Assembly: GCF_008368715.1 (NCBI RefSeq)
Contig: NZ_SMRS01000007.1
Location: forward strand, 183,043 to 247,042
Direction: 5' to 3'
Length of the DNA stretch: 64,000 nucleotides
Source of the DNA: Nitrincola tapanii
Lineage (GTDB): Bacteria > Pseudomonadota > Gammaproteobacteria > Pseudomonadales > Balneatricaceae
In this document: piece after piece, positions 10,177 to 17,653 of the stretch
Position numbering within the stretch: position 1 is the stretch's first letter
Layout: each line of letters starts with the position of its first letter
Notes under the pieces: model-generated
What the model was told of the DNA's origin: nothing
The model's database searches: none
Seen by the model: the letters and a program-made list of their open reading frames with translations, nothing else
Translations under genes and position numbers: made by a program

Positions 10177-10683
10177 TTATGCCCTAGAGGCCGTGAAACG
10201 ACGGATCAGCGGATAGAGAATCCAGGCAATCAGGGCAATGAAGAGCAGCGCGGTTTGCATCGGGATGGTTAAGCCTAAAAACTGCCAGTCGATCTCGGCA
10301 CACTCTCCCGAGCCACTGAGAATGTGAAACAGGGCTGAGAAAAAGGGCAGGGTATCAAAAATGTACTCAATGCCTGGGCCGCAGGCAGGTGCCGCCCCCG
10401 GTGGCAGACTTTGTAACCAGATATGGCGCATCTGCACGGCCAGTCCGAGCAACGCAATGGCTAGGAGCAAGAGGCTATAGAGATAAAACCCTTTCCCCCT
10501 CGGCGCATGGACCCCCGCGATTAAAAACACACTGGCTAAAGTGATGACGATTATCCGCGTCAGGGTGCAGAGCGGGCAGGGTTCAAGATCTAAATAACCC
10601 TGCAGAAATCCTACCGCAAAGGCCATCGCCAACAGGCAGACACAAAAGCCAGATAAAAAGATTTGACGTTCACTCAGTGACAT
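10177..10683 (-). CDS. dsbB: Disulfide bond formation protein B
   Basis: Inner-membrane quinone reductase that reoxidises DsbA. With the ATG at 10683 the protein has 168 residues (E. coli 176). Four transmembrane segments are visible. The first periplasmic loop carries the CPLC redox pair (about residues 36-39), and the second carries the other two cysteines (ACGPGIEYIFDTLP ... GSGECAEIDW), so all four catalytic cysteines are present. A TTG six codons upstream is an alternative start but lacks support. The next gene upstream (ydbL) ends in its own terminator. dsbA is not in the window. Confidence 0.95.
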   Translation of the reverse strand: MSLSERQIFLSGFCVCLLAMAFAVGFLQGYLDLEPCPLCTLTRIIVITLASVFLIAGVHAPRGKGFYLYSLLLLAIALLGLAVQMRHIWLQSLPPGAAPACGPGIEYIFDTLPFFSALFHILSGSGECAEIDWQFLGLTIPMQTALLFIALIAWILYPLIRRFTASRA

Positions 10684-10702
10684 AGTCTTTATATTTTCCA
10701 AA

Positions 10703-10730
10703 GAAAAGAGAGCAGGCCACTGCCTGCTCC
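10703..10730 (-). terminator. Terminator of the ydbH-ynbE-ydbL operon
   Basis: GAGCAGGC and GCCTGCTC (10710-10729) form an 8-bp stem with a 4-nt loop, followed on the minus strand by TCTTTTCTTT. It lies 13 nt after the ydbL stop. Confidence 0.75.
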
Positions 10731-10742
10731 TGAGAAGATCGG

Positions 10743-11084
10743 TTATTTACGCTTCCATTGACCGTTCGTGTCCTGGATAAATTCCCCAGGTTTTGCGCGT
10801 TGTTGTAGACGCTGCCCCGCGCGTGCCTCAAACACATCCAGGCCCACGGCCGCTTCTTGCGCGCTACGCTGATAGAGGGCGCGACGCTGGCTGTTCACAT
10901 CATTGATCAGATTGCGTAATTCAGGCGTCACCGAACGGCTGACGATGCCTACATAACCATTCAGCTGTTCACCGACCAGGCCTTGTGTTTTGGCTTGCTC
11001 CAGCGACATCGCCGCCGCGCTGCCACTGAAGGCAAGGGCCAAAAATAAGAAGACAATAGAGGAAAAGCGGGAAATCGATTTCAT
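10743..11084 (-). CDS. ydbL: YdbL family (DUF1318) periplasmic protein
   Basis: Secreted protein of 113 residues. Signal peptide about 1-25 (hydrophobic stretch FSSIVFLFLALAF, cleavage after SAAA), then the DUF1318 body: AKTQGLVGEQLNGYVGIV, NDVNSQRRALYQRSAQ, GQRLQQRAKPGEFIQ. In E. coli YdbL works with the bridge formed by YdbH and YnbE in phospholipid transport between inner and outer membranes (established for that trio). It starts 9 nt after the ynbE stop. The end of the operon is marked by a hairpin. Confidence 0.9.
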   Translation of the reverse strand: MKSISRFSSIVFLFLALAFSGSAAAMSLEQAKTQGLVGEQLNGYVGIVSRSVTPELRNLINDVNSQRRALYQRSAQEAAVGLDVFEARAGQRLQQRAKPGEFIQDTNGQWKRK

Positions 11085-11093
11085 GCCGGGCTC

Positions 11094-11285
11094 CTAGAAA
11101 AGGTCACTGTTGTCTTGTAATAACTGGTCGATCTCTTTGTCCATCTTGACCAGAATTTCATGCTTAATGTTGACATTCAGGTTGATGGTGATCGGATCGG
11201 TCGGCGCAGCCACCTGCACCGTCGGTGTACATCCGGCGGCCAGTACTAGCAGCAGTCCGATTCCGGCTAAAAAAGGTAAACGCAT
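11094..11285 (-). CDS. ynbE: YnbE-like outer-membrane lipoprotein
   Basis: Small lipoprotein, 63 residues from ATG 11285, with GGGGAG about 6 nt upstream. A longer frame starting 8 codons earlier lacks a ribosome site. The lipobox LAAGC is clear, followed by the YnbE signature TDPITINLNVNIKHEI and an acidic tail. In E. coli YnbE multimerises and receives the YdbH bridge at the outer membrane. Its position between ydbH and ydbL supports the call despite the short length. Confidence 0.9.
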   Translation of the reverse strand: MRLPFLAGIGLLLVLAAGCTPTVQVAAPTDPITINLNVNIKHEILVKMDKEIDQLLQDNSDLF

Positions 11286-11521
11286 GAAAAACTCCCCATA
11301 TCTACACACTAAGGTGTTTAGTGTGACAGGCGTAATCTGAACCTATCCCTAACCACAAGACAATAGGTTCAGAAAAAAACAACAAGGCTCTCTACTGCAC
11401 GTGACTTCGCGGGTGCTGCATGACAAAGCGAAGTGCGGACGCCTCATCCAGTTAGAGAAATATTTTGCTGTTAGGTTCAGTGCGCGCGGGTTGGATAAAA
11501 CAGCTAAGCAAGTTGAAGGGT
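11286..11521. other. 236-bp ydbH-ynbE gap with two inverted repeats
   Basis: Unusually long spacing inside an otherwise tight operon. TCTGAACCTAT (11336-11346) is the exact reverse complement of ATAGGTTCAGA (11363-11373). A second hairpin, CACACTAA/TTAGTGTG with a 5-nt loop, spans 11305-11325 and lies just before the ynbE ribosome site. No open frame here looks coding. It probably holds a promoter or mRNA-processing signals for ynbE-ydbL. Confidence 0.5.
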
Positions 11522-13489
11522 TTAACGCTGCAAACGCTGATCCAGACGGTCGGTAATGCGTCGGCTCATTTGTAAAGCACGCAAAAGATCTTTCAAGTTA
11601 TCCTGAATATTCAGACTGAGATCGATCGGTCGCCCTTGTTGCCAGTCTGGATTATGGCCTTGAAAACGTCCCTGCAACTGCAGATCCCCATTCACGGCAT
11701 AACTGAGTTGAAAGTCTAAGAGGCTAAAGCGCAGATCACTCAGTGCTCCCAGCGCCAACTCTAAGCCCAGATTGCCACGCGCGGAGGCTTGAAGTGCCTC
11801 ATCCGGTTGAAAGCGTATCCACCCCGGCTCAATACTACCGACTAAGCCGCTGTGGATTTCGATGCCTTCAGCATGGATTTGAATCGGCAGTTGTCCCTCC
11901 AATATGCCTTCTCCGGACAGGCCTGGGCGGTTGTAGAGACTCAGAATTTCATCCAGGGACAGTTGCCGTAAACTCACTAAAAAAATACTTTCCGGTTTGA
12001 GAAGGTTTAAATTCAAGCCTGGAAAGAGCGCCTGTCCACCCAGCAGGTCTAACTGAAACGGCTGGAGGGTGAGTTGTAAGCCATCCGATCGCGGTGTCAG
12101 GCGATAATCAAGGCGTGAGGGCTGGATAGCCAGGCCTAGATCAAGTAAACCCAGTTGTATCTGGCCTGTCGCGGACCAGTTTAACTCTGGAATCAGCGTT
12201 AGGGTTTGTTGCCAGTTCACCTCTTCCAGTAAAGTGCCGGCATATTGCAAGGTGCCCGCGCTTAACTGGCTCTGTATCTGTACCTGCCAACGCGCTAGAT
12301 TGCCTTGCGCCTCTAGGCTCAACTGCAAACGCCCGGCTTCCCAAATCAAGAGCTCAGGCCATTCGGGGATGAGTGCTTGTAAGCGCTGGTGCGCGAGGCT
12401 GCCGGCTTGAATCGGTGCCATCTGAGCCTTTAGACGCAGGTTTTTTTGAGGCTGCCCACTTAGATCTAACTGCACCGGTGTCGCCAGGCTAGGGCTGGCG
12501 AGCTGCAGCTGAGTCTTGAGTTGGGTGTCACGCCAAGACCAAGGCCCAGAGAGTTGAAAGTGCTCAAAGCCACGCGAACTCAGAGGCTGTAAGCTGGCAC
12601 TGGCTGGGGAGGCAAGCGCTAGCTGTACATCGAGTGTCCCCTGTGCATCGAGTGCTTGCCAAAGTTCATCGGATTGTAAATTCACTTGACGTGGAAAATG
12701 TATCTGGCTGTTCAGTTCCAGTTCGATCTCTGAGAAGTGGGATAGCAGGGCCCATTCCTCACGCCAGGCGCTGGGGAGGTGGGCTAAGGAGAAGCGTTGC
12801 TGGGTATCCAGCAGCCATTTGTTTGGCTGAGGCTGGTAGTGGAGCTGCCCGTCTAGTTGCCAAAAAGTCTGCCCATCCTGACTTAAAGATAAGGCTAAAC
12901 TCTGAGTCGGATTCAGCCTTAGGTTAAGCTCGGCACGTGCCTGATCGGCTTGGTAAATCTGCAGTTGCCCTTCAATTTTTTGCGCGGAGGCTTGTAAAAA
13001 CCCTAAGCCTGACCAGTAGGGGGCATCGTCTAGTTGCCAACCTATTTGCAAATGTTGAATTTCGAGCTCTTCACTGGGGAGGTGGGAAAAGAGTTGCGCC
13101 AGATACTCGGGCGCTAAATCGGTCAACTCTTCGGAGATCTGTTCTGCACGTGCGCTGAAATCGCCTTCGGAGCGCACGAGGAATTGTAAATAGCCGATTT
13201 CGATACGCTCCGCCAAGCGTAAACGCATCAGATCCCAAGGGCGAGTATGTAACTGAATACGATCTGCCGCCAGCAGGTACTCACGGCCTTCGCCCTGGTG
13301 GGTAACGCTGAACGCGAGGATCTCCAGATCCTGCCAACCTGGATGGCGCATCTCAAAGCGTGCATCGGCGTAGCCCTGCTCAGCTAGCCAGCGCTCTACC
13401 GCCCAGGTCGCCAGCCAGGGTAGGCTTAAGTAGGTGGCTACAGGGAGCAGCGCGGCGACTAGGCATAGAGAAAGCAGGGCTTTGCGCAT
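11522..13489 (-). CDS. ydbH: YdbH family AsmA-like phospholipid transport protein
   Basis: Large membrane-anchored periplasmic bridge protein, 655 residues (E. coli YdbH is ~880, so this is a short version). One N-terminal transmembrane anchor (about 4-27), then a long run of alternating beta-strand-like segments rich in Q, L and S. A C-terminal DUF748-like part follows (LSLDEILSLYNRPGLSGEGILEGQLPI..., with SGLVGSIEPGWIRF). It is one of the redundant AsmA-like proteins (with TamB, YhdP) proposed to carry phospholipids to the outer membrane. ynbE and ydbL follow, as in enterics. It starts 7 nt after the methyltransferase stop, so that gene is likely the operon leader. Confidence 0.87.
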   Translation of the reverse strand: MRKALLSLCLVAALLPVATYLSLPWLATWAVERWLAEQGYADARFEMRHPGWQDLEILAFSVTHQGEGREYLLAADRIQLHTRPWDLMRLRLAERIEIGYLQFLVRSEGDFSARAEQISEELTDLAPEYLAQLFSHLPSEELEIQHLQIGWQLDDAPYWSGLGFLQASAQKIEGQLQIYQADQARAELNLRLNPTQSLALSLSQDGQTFWQLDGQLHYQPQPNKWLLDTQQRFSLAHLPSAWREEWALLSHFSEIELELNSQIHFPRQVNLQSDELWQALDAQGTLDVQLALASPASASLQPLSSRGFEHFQLSGPWSWRDTQLKTQLQLASPSLATPVQLDLSGQPQKNLRLKAQMAPIQAGSLAHQRLQALIPEWPELLIWEAGRLQLSLEAQGNLARWQVQIQSQLSAGTLQYAGTLLEEVNWQQTLTLIPELNWSATGQIQLGLLDLGLAIQPSRLDYRLTPRSDGLQLTLQPFQLDLLGGQALFPGLNLNLLKPESIFLVSLRQLSLDEILSLYNRPGLSGEGILEGQLPIQIHAEGIEIHSGLVGSIEPGWIRFQPDEALQASARGNLGLELALGALSDLRFSLLDFQLSYAVNGDLQLQGRFQGHNPDWQQGRPIDLSLNIQDNLKDLLRALQMSRRITDRLDQRLQR

Positions 13490-13496
13490 GGCATCA

Positions 13497-14141
13497 CTAT
13501 TTCAATTTGCGTACGACATTTAAACCGTCACGCAGGGTTAAGAAAATATTTTCCACATCTGGATCCCGTGCGATACGTTGGTTAGTTTCCACCAGAATAT
13601 CGTCCAGTTCAGATTCAGGTTGTAGCACCTTGCCTGACCAGAGCACGTTGTCGAGGATGATCAATCCTCCCGGACGTGTGCGTTTTTTGACTTCTTCATA
13701 GTATTGCAGATAACTGCGCTTATCGGCATCGATGAAGGTAAAGTCCAGCTCCAGATCCCCCAGCGTTTCCAGCGTATCCAATGCACGGCCAAAGCGTACC
13801 TCAATTTTATGACCATGTTCGGAGCGGTCAAAAAAACGCTGCGCCATTTCAATCGCGCGCGGATTGGTTTCACAGCAGATTAAGCGGCCCTCTGCCGGCA
13901 TCCCTTCCGCAATCGAGAGGGCGGAGTAACCGGTGAACATGCCAATCTCTAAAGCCTGCTTAGGCTGGGTGAGTGCCGCTAAGAGTTTTAATGTACGCCC
14001 TACCAGTCGGCCGGAGAGCTTCTGTGGCCAGCCCATATTTTCATTGGTGGCGTCGATCAGTTCCTGTAATAAGGGCGGTTCGGCGGAGGTGTTGATAAAG
14101 GCATAGTCTTCAACGGCTTCATTAACCAATTCTGCGGGCAT
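13497..14141 (-). CDS. Class I SAM-dependent O-methyltransferase (caffeoyl-CoA type)
   Basis: Cytosolic methyltransferase of 214 residues. Motif I is EIGMFTGYSALSIAEGMP (glycine-rich SAM loop), followed by an acidic CETNPRAI strand end. The metal-binding catalytic segment FTFIDADKRSYLQYYEEV and LIILDNVLWSGKV mark the caffeoyl-CoA/catechol O-methyltransferase-like family (PF01596). Bacterial members methylate varied small phenolics and the substrate here is unknown. AGGTAG precedes the ATG. Only 7 nt separate it from ydbH. The linkage of a small-molecule methyltransferase to a lipid-transport operon is unexplained. Confidence 0.9.
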   Translation of the reverse strand: MPAELVNEAVEDYAFINTSAEPPLLQELIDATNENMGWPQKLSGRLVGRTLKLLAALTQPKQALEIGMFTGYSALSIAEGMPAEGRLICCETNPRAIEMAQRFFDRSEHGHKIEVRFGRALDTLETLGDLELDFTFIDADKRSYLQYYEEVKKRTRPGGLIILDNVLWSGKVLQPESELDDILVETNQRIARDPDVENIFLTLRDGLNVVRKLK

Positions 14142-14270
14142 GGATCTACCTGTTATTTGAGCGATAGGGCGTAAAAATGGACGGAATCGAGGTCGCGAAG
14201 TGTAGCATTTTTTGCGGCAGACAGTGGCCTGTGCGTATAATCGGCGCTTATTTTGCTCACCGGAGGCCCT

Positions 14271-14624
14271 ATGCTTGAACCTGTCTATATTTTTTTAGTG
14301 TGCGGTGTCTTTGCTATGTCGACGGCGCTCAGTGCGAGTGCACTGATCAAGTTGCCGGAAGAGCAACGCCCCAAATGTATGCAGGACCCTAGCCGTTTAA
14401 CGGCGGTGATGCTCTTAGGCAATGTGTCTGCGTTGACATTAATCGGCGTGTTAGCCTTTGGTTTTTCGCGTCTGGAGTGGTGGTTACCGTTGGGCAGTGT
14501 CTTTATCACCTTTCCTCTAGTCCATTATGTGTTTCTGCAACGTTTGTTGGGTGATGCACGTAATCTTTTACTCAGTGGTGCCCTCACGCTGTTGGCCATC
14601 CCAGTTTTGTGGTGGGCTTGGTAA
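14271..14624 (+). CDS. Small four-helix membrane protein, unknown function
   Basis: 117-residue hydrophobic protein. ATG 14271 has an ideal GGAGG 5 nt upstream, better than the TTG at 14253. Four transmembrane segments are predicted by eye (about 5-27, 44-64, 69-89, 98-116), with a short polar loop LPEEQRPKCMQDPSRL between the first two. I do not recognise the family. It is divergent from the methyltransferase operon and followed by the long ftsA upstream region. Confidence 0.7.
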   Translation: MLEPVYIFLVCGVFAMSTALSASALIKLPEEQRPKCMQDPSRLTAVMLLGNVSALTLIGVLAFGFSRLEWWLPLGSVFITFPLVHYVFLQRLLGDARNLLLSGALTLLAIPVLWWAW

Positions 14625-14684
14625 AAGCAAAAGCGTTCAGATGCCTGCTCTAGGCATCTGAAAAAAAGCAAAAGACAACCTTTT

Positions 14685-14768
14685 AAATCAAGAACTGATC
14701 TTGATTTTTCGCCATTTAATCAAAATTAAATTTTGATAAATCGGCTTTTATTCAAAATTTAATTTTGA
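14685..14768. repeat. Array of three phased palindromes (32-bp period)
   Basis: Palindrome 1 spans 14685-14707 (AAATCAAGA, 5-nt gap, TCTTGATTT). Palindrome 2 spans 14719-14737 (ATCAAAATT-A-AATTTTGAT). Palindrome 3 spans 14752-14768 (TCAAAATT-T-AATTTTGA). Their centres are at 14696, 14728 and 14760: exactly 32 bp apart twice, about three helical turns. This is what a multi-site operator or a DNA-bending array looks like. The binding protein is unknown. Confidence 0.75.
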
Positions 14769-14882
14769 TTTAAACTCTTTTTTTCAAGATGAAAAGTTTG
14801 CGATGGAGGATTTTTTAAGCGGCAAAGCTTTTCACCTTGCTTGAGATCATCCTATTGAATTTGCATGCTTTTGCGTTTTTAG

Positions 14883-14902
14883 CGGCAAAAAGTTGCCGTT
14901 TT
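14883..14902 (+). terminator. Terminator-like hairpin between the palindromes and ftsA
   Basis: CGGCAA pairs with TTGCCG around AAAG, followed by TTTT on the plus strand. The stem is short (6 bp), so strength is uncertain. It could end read-through from the small membrane gene or attenuate transcription that begins in the palindrome region. Confidence 0.45.
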
Positions 14903-14919
14903 ATAAAAGAAATAAACGG

Positions 14920-14949
14920 TTGAATCGCTCAGCCAGCCTCGGTGATAAT
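14920..14949 (+). promoter_or_regulatory. Candidate sigma-70 promoter for ftsAZ
   Basis: TTGAAT (14920-14925) and GATAAT (14944-14949) with an 18-bp spacer, giving a leader of about 95 nt to ftsA. Four of six and five of six consensus matches. By-eye call. Confidence 0.45.
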
Positions 14950-15051
14950 TGCGAGAAGCGCTCATTTAGCGGTGGCTAAAGAAGTTGGCCTGTTAATTGC
15001 GTAATAATTGTTATCACTGCCCTAAAGCGGAATTTAAGAAGCTCACACACT

Positions 15052-16311
15052 ATGCTGACCGAGAACAACATGATTGTTGCCCTGGATATTGGAACGTCTA
15101 AGGTCGTGTGCCTAGTCGGGGAGTTACGTCCAGATGGCAGTATTGAAACTGTCGGTGTTGGTGCCCACCCTTCATCCGGTTTAAAACGTGGTGTGGTGGT
15201 GAATATTGAATCTACGGTGAGTGCGATTCAGCGCGCGGTAGAAGAAGCTGAGCTGATGGCGGGGTGTAAAATTCATTCGGTGACCGCAGGGATTGCCGGC
15301 AGCCATATTAGTAGTCTGAATTCCCATGGCATAGTGGCCGTGCGTGATCGTGAAGTCTCCAATCAGGATCTGGAGCGTGTCATAGATGCGGCGCGTGCGG
15401 TGGCCATTCCTGCCGATCAAAAACTTCTGCATATCCTGCCTCAGGAATACATGATCGATAACCAAGAGGGTATTAAAGAGCCTTTAGGGATGTCGGGTGT
15501 CCGTTTAGAGGCCAAGGTTCACCTGGTCACAGGTTCAGCGAATGCCATTCAAAATGTCGAAAAATGTATTAAGCGTTGTGGTTTAGAAGTCGATGCCATC
15601 GTTTTAGAGCAGCTGGCTTCAGGCTATGCCGTGCTGGCCGAAGACGAGCGTGATTTAGGGGTGTGTATTGTTGATATCGGTGCAGGGACAACCGATATCG
15701 CGGTCTACACGGCAGGAGCCATACGTCATACCGCCGTGATACCCGTTGGTGGCGATCAGATTACCAATGATATTGCGATGGCATTGCGCACACCGACACA
15801 GCATGCCGAGCGCATCAAAATCAAATACGCCTGTGCCTTGGCGCAATTGGCTCAGGCGGATGAAACCATCAAGGTGCCGAGTGTAGGGGATCGCCCCGCA
15901 CGTGAGTTGGCGCGCCAATCTCTGGCTGAGGTGGTGGAGCCGCGTTTTGAAGAGTTATTTAGCCTGGTGCAAGCCGAACTGCGTCGCTCGGGGTTTGAGG
16001 AGTTGATTGCCGCAGGCATCGTCTTGACCGGAGGCACCTCCCGTATGGAGGGGGCCGTGGAGTTGGCCGAAGAGATTTTCCACATGCCGGTGCGTTTGGC
16101 GATACCCGATGGTTTGCGCGGTATGGAGAACTTGCTACACAACCCCATCTACGCCACCAGTATCGGGCTGCTGCACTATGCGCGCCAGTCGCAGAATTAT
16201 GTCAGTGACTCGGGTTTAACCGTGCCAGAGGCCGCACGTAATCCGAAAGAGCCGACACGTATGCCCGCGTTATTTGGGCGCATGAAAGCTTGGTTACACG
16301 GAAATTTTTAA
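15052..16311 (+). CDS. ftsA: Cell division protein FtsA
   Basis: Actin-like protein that tethers FtsZ filaments to the inner membrane and recruits the divisome; 419 residues (E. coli 420). Phosphate-1 motif ALDIGTSKVVCLVGEL near the N-terminus, the SHS2 insert (about 85-165), phosphate-2 VCIVDIGAGTTDIAVYTAG, adenosine motif GIVLTGGTSRMEGAVELAEE, and a C-terminal amphipathic helix MPALFGRMKAWLHGNF that anchors it to membrane. The ATG at 15052 fits the family length, and an internal ATG at 15070 is the alternative. ftsZ follows after 54 nt. ftsQ is absent upstream, which is unusual. Confidence 0.98.
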   Translation: MLTENNMIVALDIGTSKVVCLVGELRPDGSIETVGVGAHPSSGLKRGVVVNIESTVSAIQRAVEEAELMAGCKIHSVTAGIAGSHISSLNSHGIVAVRDREVSNQDLERVIDAARAVAIPADQKLLHILPQEYMIDNQEGIKEPLGMSGVRLEAKVHLVTGSANAIQNVEKCIKRCGLEVDAIVLEQLASGYAVLAEDERDLGVCIVDIGAGTTDIAVYTAGAIRHTAVIPVGGDQITNDIAMALRTPTQHAERIKIKYACALAQLAQADETIKVPSVGDRPARELARQSLAEVVEPRFEELFSLVQAELRRSGFEELIAAGIVLTGGTSRMEGAVELAEEIFHMPVRLAIPDGLRGMENLLHNPIYATSIGLLHYARQSQNYVSDSGLTVPEAARNPKEPTRMPALFGRMKAWLHGNF

Positions 16312-16365
16312 AACAAGATCAAAAAAACTTGCCTGAGCGAGTCAATATTCCTGGAGGGGATCACG

Positions 16366-17565
16366 ATGTTTGAGTTGGTTGATAATGTACCTCAAAGTGC
16401 GGTTATCAAGGTCATCGGCGTCGGTGGCGGTGGCGGTAATGCGGTTGAGCACATGGTGGCAACAGACGTAGAGGGTGTGGATTTTATTTTCGCCAATACG
16501 GATGCTCAGGCCCTGGCCAAGGCGGCAACCCGTACGGCTCTGCACATAGGCGGCAATTTGACCAAAGGCTTAGGTGCCGGTGCCAATCCTGATGTGGGTC
16601 GTTTGGCGGCTCAAGAGGATCGTGAACGTATTGCCGAGATGCTTAAGGGCTCCGATATGGTGTTTATCACCGCAGGCATGGGTGGTGGTACCGGCACGGG
16701 TGCGGCACCGGTTGTGGCTGAAGTGGCACGTGAGCTGGGCATTTTAACTGTTGCTGTCGTCACTAAGCCCTTTCCCTTTGAAGGCCGCAAACGCATGAAA
16801 ATTGCGGAAGAAGGGATTCGTGAACTGCAGGAGCAGGTCGACTCGCTGATTATCATTCCAAATGAGAAGCTGCTGCCGGTTTTAGGGCGTAACTGTAGTT
16901 TGATCGATGCTTTCCGCACAGCCAATGATGTACTCAAGGGAGCAGTGCAAGGGATCGCCGATCTGATCGTACGCCCGGGCATGATCAACGTAGACTTTGC
17001 CGATGTGCGCACTGTGATGTCAGAGATGGGCATGGCGATGATGGGGACAGGTGTAGCACGAGGAGATTCGCGTGCAACGCTGGCGACCGAAGCGGCCATC
17101 AATAGCCCGCTGTTGGAAGATATCGATCTGAAGGGTGCCAGTGGTGTCCTCGTGAATATCACTGCCGGTTTGGATCTGAGCCTGGGTGAGTTTTCTGAAG
17201 TGGGTAGTATCGTAGAAGAATATGCGTCCGATTCGGCGACGATTGTTGTCGGAACGGTGATCGATCCAGAAATGACCGATGAAATTAAAGTCACCGTGGT
17301 GGCGACTGGCCTGGCTAAAGCGCAAGAACAGAAGCAGGTGGTGAACAGTGATACGCGGATGCGCTCGGCCGTCGGCGTGAGTGCACGCGGCAGTGATTAC
17401 AGCCAACTGGATCTTCCGGCTGTTGTGCGTCACCGTCGTGAAGAGCGTAGCAGTGCGCGTACGCAGCCTGAACAGCCAGTCCTACAGGAGCCGATGAAGC
17501 GCACCGGAACCGATGATATGGATTTCCTCGATATTCCGGCCTTCTTACGTCGTCAGGCAGATTAA
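16366..17565 (+). CDS. ftsZ: Cell division protein FtsZ
   Basis: Tubulin-like GTPase that forms the Z ring; 399 residues. GTP-binding GVGGGGGNAVEHMV near the N-terminus, the tubulin signature GGGTGTGAAPVVAEVA around 105-125, and the catalytic T7 loop region NVDFADVRTVMSEMG. A linker of about 60 residues ends in the conserved C-terminal peptide DFLDIPAFLRRQAD, which binds FtsA and ZipA. CTGGAGGGG precedes the ATG. A strong terminator follows. lpxC, which usually follows ftsZ, is absent. Confidence 0.99.
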   Translation: MFELVDNVPQSAVIKVIGVGGGGGNAVEHMVATDVEGVDFIFANTDAQALAKAATRTALHIGGNLTKGLGAGANPDVGRLAAQEDRERIAEMLKGSDMVFITAGMGGGTGTGAAPVVAEVARELGILTVAVVTKPFPFEGRKRMKIAEEGIRELQEQVDSLIIIPNEKLLPVLGRNCSLIDAFRTANDVLKGAVQGIADLIVRPGMINVDFADVRTVMSEMGMAMMGTGVARGDSRATLATEAAINSPLLEDIDLKGASGVLVNITAGLDLSLGEFSEVGSIVEEYASDSATIVVGTVIDPEMTDEIKVTVVATGLAKAQEQKQVVNSDTRMRSAVGVSARGSDYSQLDLPAVVRHRREERSSARTQPEQPVLQEPMKRTGTDDMDFLDIPAFLRRQAD

Positions 17566-17623
17566 TTCTGATATACCTCCCTCCAGCATAAGGCCGTTTG
17601 CGAACGGCTGTTATGCTCTTTAA

Positions 17624-17653
17624 CCGTCGTCTTTTAGGAGACGACGGCTTTTT
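17624..17653 (+). terminator. ftsZ terminator, overlapping the end of the convergent gene
   Basis: CCGTCGTCT (17624-17632) pairs with AGACGACGG (17639-17647) around a 6-nt loop, followed by CTTTTT. The loop and right arm overlap the stop and last codons of the convergent pseudouridine synthase gene (ends 17634). Confidence 0.85.

Larger units (their letters stand above)
14625..15051. other. 427-bp AT-rich intergenic region upstream of ftsA
   Basis: No coding frame is seen. It contains, in order: an 11-bp stem hairpin (14636-14662); three evenly spaced palindromes built on ATCAA/TTGAT half-sites (14685-14768); a terminator-like hairpin CGGCAA-AAAG-TTGCCG followed by TTTT (14883-14902); and a candidate promoter for ftsA (14920-14949). 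In most relatives ftsQ would abut ftsA here. Confidence 0.8.

Noticed and set aside
14636..14662. Rho-independent terminator after the small membrane gene
   Set aside because: The 11-bp stem (TTCAGATGCCT/AGGCATCTGAA) is followed by A residues rather than T on the plus strand, so it is noted only as a hairpin.
14700..14770. FNR boxes (TTGAT-N4-ATCAA) in the ftsA upstream region
   Set aside because: The half-sites have the opposite order (ATCAA first) and wrong spacing within each palindrome.
16611..17294. Minus-strand frame of 227 codons
   Set aside because: Exactly opposite ftsZ, very rich in Ser, Ile and Thr, with no ribosome site; a shadow frame.
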